From NCBI RefSeq assembly GCF_000004195.4, contig NC_030677.2, positions 62,564,222 to 62,628,221 on the forward strand: DNA of 64,000 bases, written 5' to 3'. The notes below the pieces were generated by a model. It was not told the origin of the DNA and searched no databases. It saw nothing but the letters and a program-made list of their open reading frames with translations. Position numbers and translations under genes: made by a program. This stretch comes from Xenopus tropicalis. Lineage: Eukaryota; Chordata; Amphibia; Anura; Pipidae. This document shows, piece after piece, positions 54,551 through 64,000 of the stretch (position 1 is its first letter; the number at the start of each line of letters is the position of its first letter).

Positions 54551-56041
54551 GGACTCTTGTGATTTAGGTGGTCCACCTTTCCTGGTGGTTTTGGAGTGAG
54601 GCTGCCACGTCTTCTGACGCCTCGTGTTGAACTGGTTGGAGTTCTGTCTACCTCGATTGGATGATCTGTTGTAGGGGGTCCAGGATCGGTGATGATAGTT
54701 CCGTTTGTGGGTTTCTCTTCTATTCTTTTTGGCTTGAGGTAGGAAGGAGCCTTTTCCCCCGGTCACGTCTGAGATGATCTTTTTCAGTTCTGGTCCGAAT
54801 AGTTGATTGCCCTCGAATTTGAGGGACACTAGTCTGTTCTTGGAGGCCGTATCGCCTGACCACTGCCGGAGCCACAAGGCTCTCCTCGCCGCGATTGCCG
54901 CCGCTGAAGCTTTGGTCGCCAGTTTTGCCATTTCTAGGGATGCTTCGCCCAGAAATGAGAAGGCCAGTCCTAACTTGTCTAGTTCTGCGGAATCCTGCGA
55001 TTTTTTTAATTCTTGGCACCAGAATTTGGCTGTGCGGGCTACGCTGAGAGCTGCCGAGGCTGGGCGCAATATTGCCGTTGAGTGTAGGAAGTCTCTTTTT
55101 AGTGCTGATTCTATTTTCCTATCCATGGGGTCCCGAAAGGAACCCGCATCCTCTGAAGGAAGTGTGGTATTCCTAGAGAGGCGTACAATGGCGGAGTCTA
55201 CCTTAGGTGACTTGTCCCAGACTTGTGCAAGTTCGTCTGCTACTGGGAATTTGCACGTTAGCTTTTTGGAAATGGAGTTGCGTTTATCTGGGTCTGACCA
55301 TTCTTCCGTAATTGACTGTAAAATGGATTTGCTAGTGGGGAAGGATTTAGATTTTTTTGGGGCATTGCCCAACACTTTGTCTATCTTTGAAAGAGGTGGA
55401 TTAACTTGTTTAATTTCGAGTGTGTCATACAGGTGTCTTAAAATAGCTTTAATATCATCTGGTTGTTTGATAGTCGATTCCTCATCTGATTGGGAGTCAC
55501 TGTATTGCGAAGAGGCACTTCCGCTAGACTCTGAGTCAGATACTGAATCGGATTGGGAAGATATGGTGGCTGATGCGGTTTGGGCACTAGTACTTGGTTG
55601 TACCTTAGGCCTGTGCTGCTTGGTTTGGGTTTGAGCAGACACTGCCTGCTGTACCGAGGTATTTATATGATTTTGCAGCCAATCTATAAATTGAGAAAAA
55701 TCTTTTACTGGCACAGCTTCTGGATTAGGTGAATTAGAGTGTGCTTCAGGCCGAGGGCTAGTATCAGGACTAGAAGGGCCTGGAGAATTTTGGTGGGGAC
55801 TAGGAGAGTCCTGTGTGGCATGAATTAAGGCAGTAGTGGTGAGTGCGTGAGCCAGGGCTGTGTCTGTGTCAGACTCAATAGTTTGCTGCAGCCTTGCCAT
55901 TTTTGGTAATTTAGGAGGAGAAGTATCTCTCTTCCTGAGTCTCTTTTTAGGGGCTTTGGCCAGTTTATGTTTTGGTACATTATCTGCATCTTTCTGAGAG
56001 GACAGGTCCTCTATAAGTTCCAACAGCTCTTTGGATGCCAT
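54551..56041 (-). CDS. DIRS Gag-like protein
   Basis: 497 codons from MASKELLELIEDL to SQES, then UGA. The N-terminus is Lys/Arg-rich (KAPKKRLRKRD, about 29-39). A Pro/Ser-rich linker follows, then a helical FSQFIDWLQNHINTSVQQAV part about 115-134, a Ser/Asp-rich acidic stretch about 165-192, and a central domain about 195-400 with GSFRDPMDRKIESALKRDFL and the Ala-rich helices ASAAAIAARRALWLRQW. The C-terminus (about 440-495) is strongly basic with Asn/Arg/His (HKRNYHHRSW, RRQKTW), and so probably binds RNA. No zinc knuckle, as usual in DIRS Gag. The start at 56041 follows a non-coding leader that begins near the right terminus. The 275-codon antisense frame over this gene is a shadow. Confidence 0.9.
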
Positions 56042-56764
56042 TATGCTGAGAAGCGGTTAAGCTGTGGATGTAATATATATATGGTCAGGTAACATATAGA
56101 GGAATCCTGTATTAAATAGTGTGCAGAATAAACTTTCTGCCTGCTGTGTTACCTGCCGTTGCGTCCCCTTCCAGCAGAGCGCGCGAAGCGAATTCGCGCG
56201 GTCTGATGACGTCACCTTCCTGCGCCGATGCAGAGACGCGCCAGGAAGTGAAGCGAGTGCCTTAATTCGCGCGGTCTGTGTCAGAAGGCAGGGGATCTAG
56301 GAAGCGGCCGGTAGCCTTAGTGCGGAGCGCGCCAAGAAGGGGCTCAACGCCAGGGGAACTGCAAGTAAGGCAGGGTATGCAGCGGAGCAACGCGCCCAAG
56401 GGAGCGAGGAGGGGGGCTCACGCTGTTAGCGTTGTCTTACCTGACAGACGCGCTGGAGCTGACAGTGGAGCAACACACTTCTCAAGGGGGCTCACACTTA
56501 GCAGGAGTAACCTGGCTTGAAAACTAACGGAGCACACACTCGTGGTGGCTCACGTTTAGGCAGTTGAAGATGCTTCAGTTTGGCAGTAATAGGTTTCCCA
56601 AATGGATGAAAATAAAAATAAAAATACTGAGGTGATATATTAGGGAGCACACTTTCTAACAGGGCTCACCTAAGATATGGTGATGGAATCTTTACTGGTT
56701 GATATATTGCTGATTCTGTGAGGAGGTTGAAAATGTGTCCTATCTCCGAGCAGGACAAACTAAA
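56042..56764 (-). other. DIRS 5' leader, GC-rich
   Basis: About 720 bp between the right inverted terminus and the gag start. It is GC-rich at 56150-56520, with paired GAATTCGCGCGGTCTG blocks (56190 and 56263) and repeated GGGGCTCAC motifs (about 56413, 56487 and 56663). A promoter is expected here on the minus strand but no TATA box is clear. Confidence 0.6.
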
Positions 56765-56873
56765 AACTGATCAGAGAGGGAGACACAGGAAGAGGAGGAG
56801 TTTCATTCATTCATTAGAGTTTGTCCTACCTCCAGAGAGGAGAACTTAACCCCAGTCGTCCTGCACTGACAGG
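56765..56873. repeat. DIRS inverted terminal repeat, right (5') copy
   Basis: Starts AAAACTGATCAGAGAGGG and ends CTGCACTGACAG. Reverse complement of 51270-51378 except one base (GTCTG there, CTCTG here on the same strand). The outermost part 56874-56892 is matched by the internal complementary region. Confidence 0.92.
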
Positions 56874-56892
56874 TAGGGCCGTACGCATAAAA

Positions 56893-57690
56893 CAAAGCAT
56901 CTCCCTAAGCACAATTTTCTAGTGTAATATACATTGTATACACTTGCAGTACAAAGTTTCAGTCAAGATCTGCTGTTTTTCTATGATATGCTCTATACTC
57001 TGCTCTTTGTGGATTATAAACTACATTTCTTTCTTTTACCATGAGACCTTAAAATGCAATTAATTTGTAGCGGCTTCACTTGGAGTACATACACTATTGT
57101 ACAATAATTTTTAAAACAAATGAAAAGACAAAAGATTGGAAACACAGAACACTCATTAAGGATTTTTACTGTTGGTGAATTCATTATGTTGGAGTTTTTC
57201 GCCTGTTAAATTCTAATGTTGTGACGGAAGAATATTCTGGGGTGAAATACTGGGGCGGTATTACAAGGTGAAGGACATATATTTCTGGATCACATAATTG
57301 GCACTAATCAGATTTTGATGAATTACTGCCTTGTAATTAGTAGCTATGATGAACGATCTTTTCATAGCTGATCACACCAAACACTCATCTCTTTTGAGCA
57401 GCTAAACTTCATACGTGGAATTTTTATTAACAAATGAACTTTTAGTTGTTCATAAACGTCTTCAACTGTATTTGACAGACATGAGAGTGTTGGCATGGTG
57501 TCTTCCCTGTTAATAAAGGGATCACTGTCCTATCATTCTGCATTTAAGCATGGTTCACCTGTTTTTCACCTGTTTTACCTAAATACATACATACAGTACA
57601 TACATACATGCAAATACAGATCTAGTAAAAAAGTCATAAAACTAGGTGCTTAACAGTTTTTTATACCAAAATTATGGGTCACAAATCTAT
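56893..57690. other. Non-coding background
   Basis: No gene or bounded repeat. A short CATACATACAGTACATACATACATG run at about 57580-57610. Confidence 0.4.
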
Positions 57691-58569
57691 AGGGTTGATT
57701 CACTAAAGTGCGTTATTTTTTATCGCACTTTTTTTTGCGTTAAACAGTATTACCGCATGCGTTAAGTCGCATATCGCATGCGTTAATTTTCGCGCAACCG
57801 CATGCGTTAATTAGCGTGCTGAAAAGAATACTAACGCATGATTCACAAACACTTAGTTGCGCTAAATATCACATTAGTCTGTGCGAAAATTAACACCTAC
57901 TTGAAGCAGGCGGTAATTATAGAAAAGTACAGTTCATGAGCTTTTGGCAACACAATATGGACTTTGCAGTGGGATTTATTCAAGTCTGTGTTGGCCCTAG
58001 AGTGATGCAGCCTCCAGTTTACAGGGAAATGGTCATTTTCAGTACAGTAATTTTCCGCAAGTAATGGCAAGCGTTTATTCGCACGACTATTTATATGCGG
58101 CTACAAGTGATGAAATGTTTCGGCAGGCATGGTTTCACGGTGAATTTTTGGACGTGCGGCGAATTTTTCAGCGGCAAATTTTTTCATGCGTTTCGCAAAA
58201 CAATTCGCCAATGGCAAAACGCATGAAAAAATTAGCTGCACGTCCAAAAATTGTCGCAGGCGTCAAAAAATAATAGTCGCGGGCAACAATTTTTTTGCCT
58301 GCACGACATTTTTGCTGTTTTGCGACTTTTTCGCTAAAGATAAACGGAACAGATTCGCTCATCACTAGCGTTGATTAGCGCATGTACCGTCAAATACTGA
58401 ACGAAAATAGTCTTTGCGAGTTAAATAACGCATGCAATATCGCGCGTAAATTAATGCAAGTATGCTTTTAGTGAATCGTGCGTTAAGTCGCGAAAATTTA
58501 GACGCAATAAAATTTTTACCGCACGCTATAAATAGCGTACGTTTTAACGCACTTTAGTGAATCAACCCT
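57691..58569. mobile_element. 879-bp fold-back MITE holding a nested MITE
   Basis: Inverted ends AGGGTTGATTCACTAAAGTG and its complement, flanked by TAT at 57688-57690 and 58570-58572. Inner blocks (GCATGCGTTAA, TTAACGC) also pair across the element. A smaller MITE is nested inside at 58105-58367, so the host MITE is older. The ends resemble those of 24783-25241. Confidence 0.8.
58105..58367. mobile_element. Nested hAT-like MITE
   Basis: Starts AAGTGATGAAATGTTTCGGC, has the CAGGCATGG core, and ends CAGATTCGCTCATCACTA. The flanking 8-mers GCGGCTAC and GCGTTGAT agree poorly, so the duplication is not confirmed. Confidence 0.7.
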
Positions 58570-58985
58570 TATTTCTCTAAATTGACTTGGGTCCACTAAG
58601 ACGGAAATGAAAACTCTCCTTTGTAATGGCAAATGGTGCAACATGTATTTCTGGTTTGTGGCACTTATATGGTTTTGGTACATTTCAGAAAATACAAAAT
58701 ACTATGAAAAAAAAACTTTCATATAAAATTGTAAGAAACTATGTACATCACCTCACCCAAAAGGCATCAGTCAGCTTCAGTGTCTCTCCACATTGCAGGA
58801 CCATCATAGTGACTTCATAATACCGTACTTAACCTTCTTCTAAAGGAAATATGTGGCCCCATGTCAATGTCCTGGCTGCCACAGAGAATTAGAGGGAACG
58901 ATATGTAAATACACAGAGGACAGAAATACTGAAGAACCCAAATACTGAATTGTTTTTATCATCTATATTCATTACAAGTTTTAGT
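58570..58985. other. Non-coding background
   Basis: No gene or bounded repeat seen. Confidence 0.4.
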
Positions 58986-59212
58986 ACAGGTATGGGATCC
59001 CTTATCCGGAAACCCATTATCCAGAAAGCTCCGAATTACGGAAAGCCCTTCTCCAATAGACTCATCAAATATAGTAATTTAGAATTTTAAAACTGATTTC
59101 CTTTTTCTCTGTAGAACTAAAACTGTACCTTTTACTGAGATCCAAATTACAGAAAGACCTGTTATCTGGAATACCCTTGGTCCTGAGCATTCTGGATAAC
59201 AGGTCCTATACA
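58986..59212. mobile_element. Complete short MITE (TTATCCGGAA family)
   Basis: Starts ACAGGTATGGGATCCCTTATC and ends TCTGGATAACAGGTCCTATA, so the ends are inverted. Two further inner pairs (TTATCCAGAA, TTATCTGGAA) make a multi-armed fold. The most complete copy of the family in the window. Confidence 0.75.
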
Positions 59213-59858
59213 TTTTTCTTGGCTGCTACCAAGATGATCAACCCTTAAATAATCCCTTCACTTGCAGCTATTATCTTTTGTATGATATTATTATTATATT
59301 ATTATTATATTTTAGGGAGGCAGGTTTAATGCCGGATTTGTAATCAGAGTTGCCTAGTTCTTTCATGGTAGGAGTATGTACATGCAAGGGGGGGCGGGGA
59401 CAAACTTAGATGGTATTTCTCCTTCTCTGTCTCTTTAATCCCTTTCACTTTTACAATGGAAACATGCTAGCTGATTGTGTCCAACATTTAGAATTTGGAT
59501 TCATTAATAAAATTATCTGTGTGTCCAAAGTTATTAACGTTCCATTGTTTCATAAGTATTTGGATTTTGATGATCTTTAGGCATATCCCTATGCATAGAA
59601 TTTAAAAGTCAAGTCGAATGACCAAATCTGTCTGTATGGTTAGAAACAGCCCTACTGAATACTCATCTTTCCTGTCTTTTTGCTTCTTGCACAACTCTAT
59701 TAGTGAAATGTATCCATATCTATATTGGTAATAAACAATTACCACAGAAATATCCAGAAATTGTTAGTGACCCTCTGATACAGCATTATTTGCCTGCGGA
59801 CAGTAGATAAACAGTCTTTGTGATTAGAGAAGGTCTGATAAAAACATGTAATCGGGCA
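59213..59858. other. Non-coding background
   Basis: (ATT)n near 59286-59310; no gene seen. Confidence 0.4.
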
Positions 59859-60137
59859 CAGTGATGAGCGAATCTTTTTGGCAGGCATGGATTTGCTGCA
59901 AAATTCTGCATTTTGCCATTGGCAATTTTCTTCATTTTTTTGCCATGAAAAATTTGTGCTTGCATCAGATAAAGGCGTGGTTGCATAAAAAAGGTGTGGC
60001 CATGTCAAAAAAGTCAAGCACACCAACAAAAGTACACTGTTAGCCGCATTTTACAAATTTTTCGCCGTTTCGAGAAATTTTTTAGCAGTTTCGCAAATTT
60101 TGGGGTGAACCAAAACAAAGAGATTCACTCATCACTA
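59859..60137. mobile_element. hAT-like MITE, short copy
   Basis: 279 bp from CAGTGATGAGCGAATC to GAGATTCACTCATCACTA. The flanking 8-mers ATCGGGCA and ATTATGCA agree at 5 of 8 positions, an aged duplication at best. The short frame within is not coding. Confidence 0.75.
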
Positions 60138-60773
60138 ATTATGCAGCCTCTTTATATTAAAAATTGCTCGGTTTCAAAAAGCAGAGATCAACCTTATACC
60201 ACTGGGCTGTTTATAACTGCTACTAAAGCTACTTTTTCTACAATAGGATATGCCCTGTTCATCAATTATTTTATGTGCAAAGGGATAACAGGCCATAATG
60301 TTTAAGTGCTGGGATTCAATGGGACTCACATTACCATTTCTGCATGTGTTTGGAGTGTCCCCTAATTGATCATTCACTACATACTCAAAGTAAATAGGCT
60401 AAAAGGGAACATTCAAACTTAGATTTTACAAACTTTTACACTCACTTGAACTATATTGGATGCACTTGTTTTTCAGAAAAACATAAAGGAGAACAGCAGA
60501 AAGGACATGTATATCAAAGTGATGGAAATCAGGATTTTGGGACAAAGTCTGAAAATCTGAGAAGAGCAGGTGTCATAGGGAGAAGTAAAAGAGAAACAGA
60601 AGATCACAAGCAGATGGGTAAGTCAAAGAATAAAAGATAAAAAATAAAGAAAGGAAAGAGAAGATAAAACGGGACCAAATAATGATGTAACTGATGACAC
60701 AGTTAACAAGAATATAATTTACTGGATATTCATGACTTGTAGATTTTAAATACATTTGTCAAAATTATATATT
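60138..60773. other. Non-coding background
   Basis: No gene or bounded repeat. The 64-codon purine-rich frame at 60446-60640 has no domain. Confidence 0.4.
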
Positions 60774-61417
60774 GGCCTGTTATCCAGAATGTACAGGACC
60801 TGGGGGTTTTCAGACCAAGGGTGTTTCTGTATTTTAGATCTCTATACCTTAAAGTGATACTGACACGAAAAAACTACTTTTCAAAATATGAATATACATA
60901 AAAAGCTACCAATAGGTCGTGTTGATGGTTTTTCGCTGACAGGTTTGGTTTTGTAAGTTATTGTTACTTGAACTTCCTAAACCTGACTGTTTTGCCAACC
61001 TGACTGTCCCTTCTCAGCCTGTCAGTTACAGCTTTCAATGCTAACAGACAAATATGGCCGCCTCCTCATAGAGGAACACAGGGCATCAGACAGGTAAACG
61101 CATCAGGCTAATATTTTTATGGCAAAATTATAAAGTTCTTGCAAAGACAATGTTATGATAAATGTAAAAAAAGATTTACTTTCTGGTGTCAGTATCTCTT
61201 TAAGTTTGCTAAAAAAAAATTATTTAAACATTAATTAATAAGATTAACTAATAGGGTTGTTTTGCCCCCAGTAGGGATCAATTGGGTTCAAGTACAAGGT
61301 ACTGTTTTATTACCAATAAAAAAGAAATTGTTTTTTAAAAATTGTATTCTATAGGAGATGTTCCCCTAATTTGGAGCTTTCTCTGTAACAGGTTTCTGGA
61401 TAAAGGGTCCCCATATA
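60774..61417. mobile_element. MITE (TTATCCGGAA family) split by a TTAA MITE
   Basis: The left part (GGCCTGTTATCCAGAATG to GATCTCTATACC, 60774-60848) and the right part (GTTTGCTAAAA to GGATAAAGGGTCCCCATAT, 61204-61417) join up to the order seen in the 7002 copy. Between them lies the nested element 60853-61199. Confidence 0.7.
60853..61199. mobile_element. TTAA-flanked MITE (AGTGATACTGACAC ends)
   Basis: 347 bp, flanked by TTAA at 60849-60852 and 61200-61203. Ends AGTGATACTGACAC and GTGTCAGTATCTCT are inverted. A TTAA target points to a piggyBac- or Kolobok-type mobiliser. Related fragment at 49700-49933. Confidence 0.85.
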
Positions 61418-64000
61418 TAAATATGTATGCATGACTGTGCGTATAAATATATGTGGTGCCTGCATAATCACATAGAGTTCCAGTATGTTTAGTTTAAGAT
61501 TCCATATAACTGTGTGTTTGTGGTTGCTTTGTATTCACATACATTTGTATGCAGTATTAGCTCAAATCAATAAATTACAGCAGATAATTAAAAGCAATGT
61601 TCTTAAAATGATATATAATATTACTGTTTTTTCTATTTGAGTGTCTATTTAAGTCCATTAAATCATTCTAACAAAAAGCTGCTATACTCATATATGATTG
61701 CAAGTCTTTCAGAACACATGAACAAACGGCTACAAAAAAAGAAATACAATAAATGACTACTGTTTATGTTTCAAATACTCTTCCATTCCTGTAACCATAA
61801 ATATAAAAGCTCATCTTTTATGGGAAGTTATTAATCATGCATCAAACAGAGGCAGTCATTTCATTTTCCCTTCTTTGGTTACCAAATAGCCAGCCAGACG
61901 ACTGAACATCCCTGGACAGGTTTATTGGCTATCAGTCTCTGCTGTTTTCTTGACTGGTTCTAATGCTCAGCAGGGAGCATGTGTTCCAACATGCTCTCTG
62001 AAATATTAATACGCAAAATTGTACTGAGGTTTCTGATGGTAGCAGATTTGTTGCTCTGTGGTTTTCTGATTAGAGGCGTATTGGTGATTCCGAGAAGCTA
62101 GTGGCGCCTAAATGGGTTAAGCCTAATAAGGTTTTGAAAGCTGATAGCATAATTTAAATGGGCTCAGAGTCACAAAGCTACAGACCTGCGTGACCCTAGC
62201 AAATTACAGTGTTTGGTAATGTCCTTTTATAGACATCTTCTAGTCAACCCATTGAGGCTATATTAAGTGAAGAATTGAATTGTGGTTCACTAAGATATGC
62301 CAGCTTGCTGTCTTAGTTTTGACAGTTGTTATTCTCAAATTTAAAGAAAGTCATTGTGGCCTATTTTTTGCAAGGCTCCAGGGAATAAAGCCTTCAAAAA
62401 AAATCACTTTACTTTGCCATTAAAGTAACATAATTACCTTGAAAATATTAGCATCAAAAAGCACACTATGTTTCCCATAGGAAATCTAAAAACAATTTAG
62501 GGATATGAAGACAGGGAGAAAAAAGGCTTTATGCTTTGAAATGAGTGATTATAGCATAACTAAAACGTGTAGCTAGGAACATTAAAGTGTCGCTTAACCA
62601 TCACTGTGCTGAATATTGCTTTTAAATCGGCACTAAATATGAAGCTGCAGACGTGTAAATATTGAAAAGTCTTCACTAATATTTCATCATAGAATAAAAT
62701 AATGGCTCATTTGTATTGCACTTTGGGAACAGAGTGAGAAAAGGCTGCCAGTAGCTCAGCACAAATATATTATTCATGTGTGGGAATTCAGCAATTATCA
62801 TAACCTCTTAAGCAACAGAAAGAAAATATGGATCAAACTGCAACAAGTTATTTGGAGCCCAATTTTCTTTAAACTTAGAGTAAATGCAGCTGGGTTCTGT
62901 TGCACATGCTCAGTAATCCATTGACTACATTCACATGAATAATAAAGAGAGAAAACTGCAACACATTTACTTACTGTCAGTGCAGTACAGCTGGGCTAAA
63001 TGGTGCTTTCTGCAGTACCCCCCTTTTTCAACATCAGTAAAAAAATGTACAGGGCTTTATTTTTTTTTATTGTTTTAATAAGAAATATCTTTTTTCATCT
63101 GTTTCTTGCTCTAAACAGGGGAAAATTTAAAGCTAAAAGTCACATTCTACTTCCTGGTTTCTATGAGCATGATCAAAGCAAATCAGCGCTCAGAACCCCA
63201 TCTGTTAACCCTCCAATAACCAGTTGCAGCCTTTGTTATAAGTAGTTGCTGCCATGAGGCAAGCTGAGAAACTCTCCTCAGGTGGAAGTGCCTCGCAATT
63301 TACAGAGGGATGACAAAAAACAGTCGAAATTGCAATTTTTTAATGCCGAGAGCACTATATGTGTCCCCCCCTCAATCTACACTGACAGAATATACTGGAT
63401 GAGGAGGGGCAGTTTTAGCTATGCTGCCTCATGGGGACAATAAGTGCAGAAGTGGCCTTGAGTAGCAGTCAGAATTGGCTATTAGGGACTATGCCTAACA
63501 GTTGATGTTGCCTTTAAAACAGGGTTTTTGGCAACATATTTACAGTATATTTCTTTTTATTAAAGGGGTCATCCAAAGAAATATTTCCAAATTCTTTTCT
63601 ATTGTGCTAGTCGAAATGAACTTTAATTTATTTACACTATATAAATGATATAAATCTGGTTTCCTTCAGTCTTGGAATTCACAACCACAGCAAGCAGGTG
63701 CCATTTTGTAAACACTAATTAAGACAAGCTTGGCTCTGCTAGAAAGTGCAGAATGGAAAGTTAAAGCGCCTGAAGCATAGTGGTGGGGAAGGCAAACCAG
63801 TTCCCTTGTTAATTGTTATGGCTGTATATAACTTCTAATACTGCCATGAAAAGGCAGCAATGCCCAGAAGGCTGGCCTTAAAGAGGCTGTATACCCCCTT
63901 GTTTAACATTAGGTTAAGTATAATGCTTATGCTGAGCATACATTTTGTCATCTGATTTAATCATAAAAATATATAGCTCTTGCTGTTTCTTGAGCTAAAT
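61418..64000. other. Non-coding background with MITE pieces
   Basis: No gene supported. A MITE piece at about 63250-63435 has inverted TGCCATGAGGCAAGCTGAG and GCTGCCTCATGGGG ends. Another begins TTAAAGGGGTCATCC near 63560. The stretch 61850-62450 looks like unique DNA and could be conserved, untested. Confidence 0.4.

Larger units (their letters stand above)
51227..56892 (-). mobile_element. Full-length DIRS-type retrotransposon
   Basis: 5.67 kb on the minus strand, with gag (54548-56041), RT/RNase H (52628-54547) and tyrosine recombinase (YR domain within 51636-53864). Inverted termini share about 109 bp (51270-51378 and 56765-56873) with one difference seen. An internal complementary region at 51500-51597 pairs with both ends. 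No target duplication is expected for a tyrosine recombinase element, and none is seen. Inverted termini plus internal complementary region plus YR define the DIRS group. No frame is broken apart from a single UGA between gag and RT. The exact outer limits are uncertain by about four bases, because the outermost bases are A/T runs shared with the junction. Confidence 0.95.

Noticed and set aside
54807..55634. A 275-codon plus-strand frame
   Set aside because: It lies antisense to the DIRS gag gene, which has the expected composition and position; no domain is seen in the antisense product.
61850..62450. Possible conserved regulatory element
   Set aside because: It looks unique and free of repeats, but conservation cannot be judged from one sequence.

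Overview
The window looks like vertebrate, most probably frog (Xenopus-type), non-coding DNA. It is AT-rich and has no exon, tRNA or rRNA that I can support as a host gene. The frog assignment rests on the mix of intact DIRS, BEL/Pao, Penelope-like and CR1/L2 retroelements together with dense palindromic MITE families that I recognise as typical of Xenopus. It is an inference, not a database result. The window is probably an intergenic region or a large intron.

Layout. 1-11 kb: AT-rich background with hAT-type MITEs (2796-3286 and 10038-10564, both with exact 8-bp target duplications), other MITE pieces and one LTR-like block. 11068-19091: an 8.0-kb TTAA-flanked DNA transposon whose middle is a tandem array of about 15 units of 365, 384 or 425 bp. 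20.9-22.8 kb: (TA)n tracts, a perfect 155-bp palindrome, and a 5'-truncated Penelope-like element with a GIY-YIG reading frame between inverted terminal repeats that carry a hammerhead-like motif. 24.5-26.0 kb: a CR1-type LINE relic split by two insertions. 26042-33318: a full BEL/Pao retrotransposon on the minus strand, with a 1959-codon uninterrupted polyprotein, two LTRs that read as identical (611 bp) and a TTGGT duplication. 34.4-50.9 kb: MITEs, an L2-type LINE tail, a dead Tc1/mariner copy, a Penelope-like fragment, a CR1 reverse-transcriptase fragment and a solo LTR. 51227-56892: a full DIRS element on the minus strand with gag, RT/RNase H and tyrosine recombinase frames, inverted termini and the internal complementary region. 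57-64 kb: nested MITEs and background.

How the parts work. BEL encodes Gag, protease, RT/RNase H and a DDE integrase in one frame. DIRS uses a tyrosine recombinase, and its termini and internal complementary region show the layout expected for a circular intermediate. The most notable observation is that DIRS gag and RT/RNase H lie in one frame separated only by UGA followed by CUA, a known leaky-stop context, with an open RT-like frame between the stop and the first RT methionine. Other points of interest are the satellite-like array captured in the TTAA element, and a Penelope hammerhead-like core in which C3 and G8 appear swapped.
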